In this document: positions 6,251-8,120 of the stretch, piece by piece
Layout: the number at the start of each line of letters is the position of its first letter
Numbering within the stretch: the stretch's first letter is position 1
NCBI GenBank assembly: GCA_025357975.1
Contig: JANYKY010000356.1
Coordinates: 1 to 8,120 of the forward strand
Length of the DNA: 8,120 nucleotides
Source: Gemmatimonadaceae bacterium
Lineage (GTDB): Bacteria; Gemmatimonadota; Gemmatimonadetes; Gemmatimonadales; Gemmatimonadaceae
Direction of reading: 5' to 3'
Notes under the pieces: model-generated
The model's database searches: none
What the model saw: the letters and a program-made list of their open reading frames with translations, nothing else
What the model was told of the DNA's origin: nothing
Translations under genes and position numbers: made by a program

Positions 6251-6266
6251 GTGTCACTCGTGACAC
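6251..6266. promoter_or_regulatory. Perfect palindrome, candidate operator in the divergent region
   Basis: GTGTCAC and GTGACAC form exact 7-bp inverted arms around a 2-nt centre (TC). It lies between the NYN gene and the kinase operon, 53 nt before ATG 6319, where a dimeric transcription factor could control one or both directions. The binding protein cannot be named from the sequence. Confidence 0.45.
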
Positions 6267-6301
6267 GCTAAGCCCCCGAATCCTCGAAGTCGCGCTAACC
6301 C

Positions 6302-6333
6302 ATGTAATTTATAACCGAATGCCGATGAATCAA
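6302..6333. promoter_or_regulatory. AT-rich core of the divergent promoters
   Basis: In GC-rich surroundings, 6302-6315 is AT-rich. On the + strand it offers -10-like TAATTT (6305-6310) and TATAAC (6310-6315), placed just before the kinase ATG codons, with no good -35. On the minus strand TTGATT (6333-6328), a 16-nt spacer and TAAATT (6311-6306) could drive the NYN gene. These are weak pattern matches. Confidence 0.3.
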
Positions 6334-7554
6334 CTGCGCTACCGGACGCGACTCATCGTCATCCTCTCCCTTTTTGCAATCGTACCCGCTGCTCTCCTCA
6401 CGATTCTCTGGGGAGGAACGATGAGAAGCACTATCTCTCTCGTTGGCGGGCGAACGGCGTGGGAGAGCGTGGCAACCACGGGAGAACGCGCAATCGCCGC
6501 TGCCCGCGCGGCACCGCTGACCTCCTCGCAGCGCGGCGCAATCGACGCGCACGAGCGCGAATTGAGAACTTCTCTCGAGCAGGCGCGCCGGTTCAGCTTT
6601 CTCGCCGGCCGTTCCATCCGCATCGTCACCGTGGTCGCTCTGCTCGGCCTTGTCCTGTTCGCAATCGCGGCGTGGCGCGCAGCCGGACACCTCAGCAGGC
6701 AGCTGAGCCGGCCACTCGTGGAAATCGTCGGCTGGACCGAAATGGTCGGACGAGGCGAAAGCCTACCGCCGCGAAACGCCCTGGTCGCTCGAGGTGCACC
6801 CGAGTTTGCCACCTTGCGCGACCGAATGCGCGAGATGGCGCAGGCAATCGAGATCGGCCGGAAACGGGCAGCCGAGGCGGAGAGACTCAACGCGTATCGT
6901 GAGAGCGCACGGAGGGTTGCTCACGAGCTCAAGAATCCGCTCACACCAATTCGATTCGCGATCGACCGACTCCGCCGGGATACGCCGCCAGCGCTTCGCG
7001 ACACTGTCGAAGTACTTGCCGTTGAATCTGCGAGGCTCGAGCGAATCGCTCGCGCGTTTGCGGAGTTTGGTAAGCTGCCCGAAGGGCCAGCGGCGGAAGT
7101 AGACGTAAGCGAGCTCGTGAGGTATTCAGGGTCCGCAGCAGTTTCAGATGGAATCACTGTCAACGCCTCGGCGCCCGACGATTTGCCCCGCGTGTTTGGG
7201 CACCATGACGCGCTGGCCGGCGCAATATCCAACGTAGTGTTGAACGCGGTGGATGCGTGTAACGGCAGCGGACGCATCGACATCACTGCATCCCGCGCGC
7301 GCCTGCGGGACAAAGATGCTGTCGCTATCGACATAGCCGATAACGGATCCGGTATACCCGCGGCTGAGCTGGTTCGTATCTGGGAGCCGTACGTGACGCA
7401 CAAGCCGGGGGGCACCGGGCTCGGATTGGCGATTGCGCGACAGGCGGTGCTCGCGCATGATGGAACCGTGGAGGCGACGAGCACGTTGGGTGAAGGTACG
7501 CGAATACGCTTCATATTGCCGGCGCTTTCAAACGCAACTCAGAGGAATTCCTGA
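6319..7554 (+). CDS. Short NtrY-like membrane sensor histidine kinase
   Basis: This predicted inner-membrane two-component kinase has 411 residues from ATG 6319. Membrane helices lie at about 11-31 and 100-119 and enclose a periplasmic loop of about 70 residues. A HAMP-like segment (about 120-180) leads directly into HisKA, with phosphoacceptor His202 in VAHELKNPLTPI, an H-box typical of the NtrY group. The ATPase domain shows the N-box NVVLNAVDA (305-313), DNGSGI (341-346) and GGTGLGLAI (364-372). Canonical NtrY is much longer and has a PAS domain, absent here, so a nitrogen signal should not be assumed. The frame is open back to 6211, but those 36 residues do not resemble a kinase start. 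ATG 6325 is the alternative, and neither has a Shine-Dalgarno sequence. The next gene starts 1 nt after the stop, and a response regulator follows, its likely partner. Confidence 0.88.
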   Translation: MPMNQLRYRTRLIVILSLFAIVPAALLTILWGGTMRSTISLVGGRTAWESVATTGERAIAAARAAPLTSSQRGAIDAHERELRTSLEQARRFSFLAGRSIRIVTVVALLGLVLFAIAAWRAAGHLSRQLSRPLVEIVGWTEMVGRGESLPPRNALVARGAPEFATLRDRMREMAQAIEIGRKRAAEAERLNAYRESARRVAHELKNPLTPIRFAIDRLRRDTPPALRDTVEVLAVESARLERIARAFAEFGKLPEGPAAEVDVSELVRYSGSAAVSDGITVNASAPDDLPRVFGHHDALAGAISNVVLNAVDACNGSGRIDITASRARLRDKDAVAIDIADNGSGIPAAELVRIWEPYVTHKPGGTGLGLAIARQAVLAHDGTVEATSTLGEGTRIRFILPALSNATQRNS

Positions 7555-7555
7555 A

Positions 7556-7864
7556 ATGTTCAATCCTGAATTGATCGGCCTGTTCGTTCCGCTTGGCTTC
7601 TTCGCGACCATCGTCGCAGTTGTTGTCGGCCGTCCGATGGCGAAAGCGCTCGCGTCCAGGGCCGAAGCGGAGGCAAGGGCTCCGCAGATTCCGGGTGAAG
7701 TCCAAAACCGGCTCGAGCGCATGGAGCAGTCGCTCGATGCGATTGCGGTGGAGATCGAACGCATCTCCGAAGGTCAGCGTTTCACTACGAAGCTGCTCTC
7801 CGACGTACGCGATTCGGCACCGGCGATTCCAGCAAGAAGTTCAGCACCGCCTTCGAGCCAGTAA
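7556..7864 (+). CDS. Small one-pass membrane coiled-coil protein of unknown function
   Basis: The protein has 102 residues. A single membrane helix at about 6-25 (LIGLFVPLGFFATIVAVVVG) is followed by a basic stretch (RPMAKALASR), which predicts a cytoplasmic C-terminal part. Residues 53-70 form a regular heptad (Leu53, Met56, Leu60, Ile63, Ile67, Ile70), so a dimeric or oligomeric coiled coil is likely. The last 16 residues are Ala/Pro/Ser-rich and probably disordered. ATG 7556 is chosen because the kinase stop ends at 7554 and AGAGGA at 7541-7546 is a good ribosome site; the frame extends to 7433 only inside the kinase gene. It lies between a kinase and a response regulator with gaps of 1 and 0 nt, so co-production is near certain and a role in this signalling pathway is inferred. 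I recognise no family. Confidence 0.8.
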   Translation: MFNPELIGLFVPLGFFATIVAVVVGRPMAKALASRAEAEARAPQIPGEVQNRLERMEQSLDAIAVEIERISEGQRFTTKLLSDVRDSAPAIPARSSAPPSSQ

Positions 7865-8120
7865 ATGTCGAGCGTCCTGATCGTTGACGACGAGCCGAAT
7901 ATCCGTCGCATGGTCGGGGCGTTGCTCAGTGCTGAGGGTTATGAGGTGCAGGAAGCAGCGAGCGGTGCAGAGGCCGTTGCAAAGGCCGCGCAGGAAGAAC
8001 CGGACGCCGTAATGATGGATCTCATGATGCCGGGTGAGCTGGACGGAATCGCGGCACTCGCAAAGCTTCGAGTCAATCACCCGGAGTTGTCTGTAATAAT
8101 GATGAGCGGGCGTGCTGCAC
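7865..8120 (+). CDS. Response regulator, receiver domain (3' end beyond window)
   Basis: The first 85 residues form a CheY-like receiver. They show the acidic pair Asp8-Asp9 in LIVDDEPNIRR, the phosphoacceptor Asp52 in MMDLMMPG, and the conserved switch Ser81 in VIMMSG. The expected conserved Lys and any output domain lie beyond the window, so it may be a single-domain regulator or an NtrX-like sigma-54 activator; the wording PELSVIMMSG resembles NtrX receivers. The ATG directly abuts the TAA of the membrane coiled-coil gene (0 nt), with no strong ribosome site, suggesting translational coupling. It is the probable phosphotransfer partner of the kinase at 6319-7554. Confidence 0.9.
   Translation, partial: MSSVLIVDDEPNIRRMVGALLSAEGYEVQEAASGAEAVAKAAQEEPDAVMMDLMMPGELDGIAALAKLRVNHPELSVIMMSGRAA

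Noticed and set aside
6211..6318. Extension of the kinase frame upstream to 6211
   Set aside because: It would add 36 polar residues before the first membrane helix and run through the palindrome and AT-rich promoter core.
7433..7555. Extension of the small membrane protein into the kinase gene
   Set aside because: It overlaps the conserved GGTGLGL-to-end part of the kinase in another frame, while ATG 7556 has a good ribosome site right after the kinase stop.

Overview
The window looks like chromosomal DNA from a high-GC, Gram-negative (diderm) bacterium. A signal-peptide-bearing, barrel-like envelope protein and an NtrY-type kinase support a diderm. The mix of a lysine/alanine-rich histone-like protein, an NYN/OST-HTH protein and a tdh-kbl pair would fit Gemmatimonadota or a related phylum, but that placement rests on recall and no marker gene here proves it. 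No mobile element, CRISPR array, rRNA or tRNA was recognised.

Layout, left to right. The last 26 codons of an unidentified + strand gene end at 82, followed by a strong hairpin terminator that can also serve the opposite strand. A 60-residue Lys/Ala/Gly-rich histone H1-like protein lies on the minus strand (148-330), with a plausible minus-strand promoter at 459-487. A regulatory-looking intergenic stretch with repeated GCGTGA/TCACGC words leads to tdh (672-1697) and kbl (1710-2915). Together these turn L-threonine into glycine and acetyl-CoA through 2-amino-3-oxobutyrate. A secreted, probably outer-membrane protein of unknown family follows (2986-3645). Its stop codon overlaps that of the convergent mpg gene, a 3-methyladenine DNA glycosylase (3642-4265, minus). 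Upstream of mpg on the same strand is a large protein with an NYN ribonuclease-like domain, two OST-HTH/LOTUS-like modules, Arg/Gly-rich linkers and a histone-like Lys/Ala tail (4308 to about 6209).

A divergent control region with a perfect 7+7 palindrome separates it from a tightly packed + strand signalling operon. This holds a short NtrY-like membrane histidine kinase (6319-7554), a 102-residue one-pass membrane coiled-coil protein (7556-7864) and a response regulator cut by the window end (7865 onwards). The gaps in that operon are 1 and 0 nt.

The items most worth following up are the small membrane protein placed between a kinase and its apparent response regulator, the architecture of the NYN protein, and the Asp that replaces the first structural-zinc cysteine of Tdh. 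Most of the remaining sequence is ordinary metabolism and repair.
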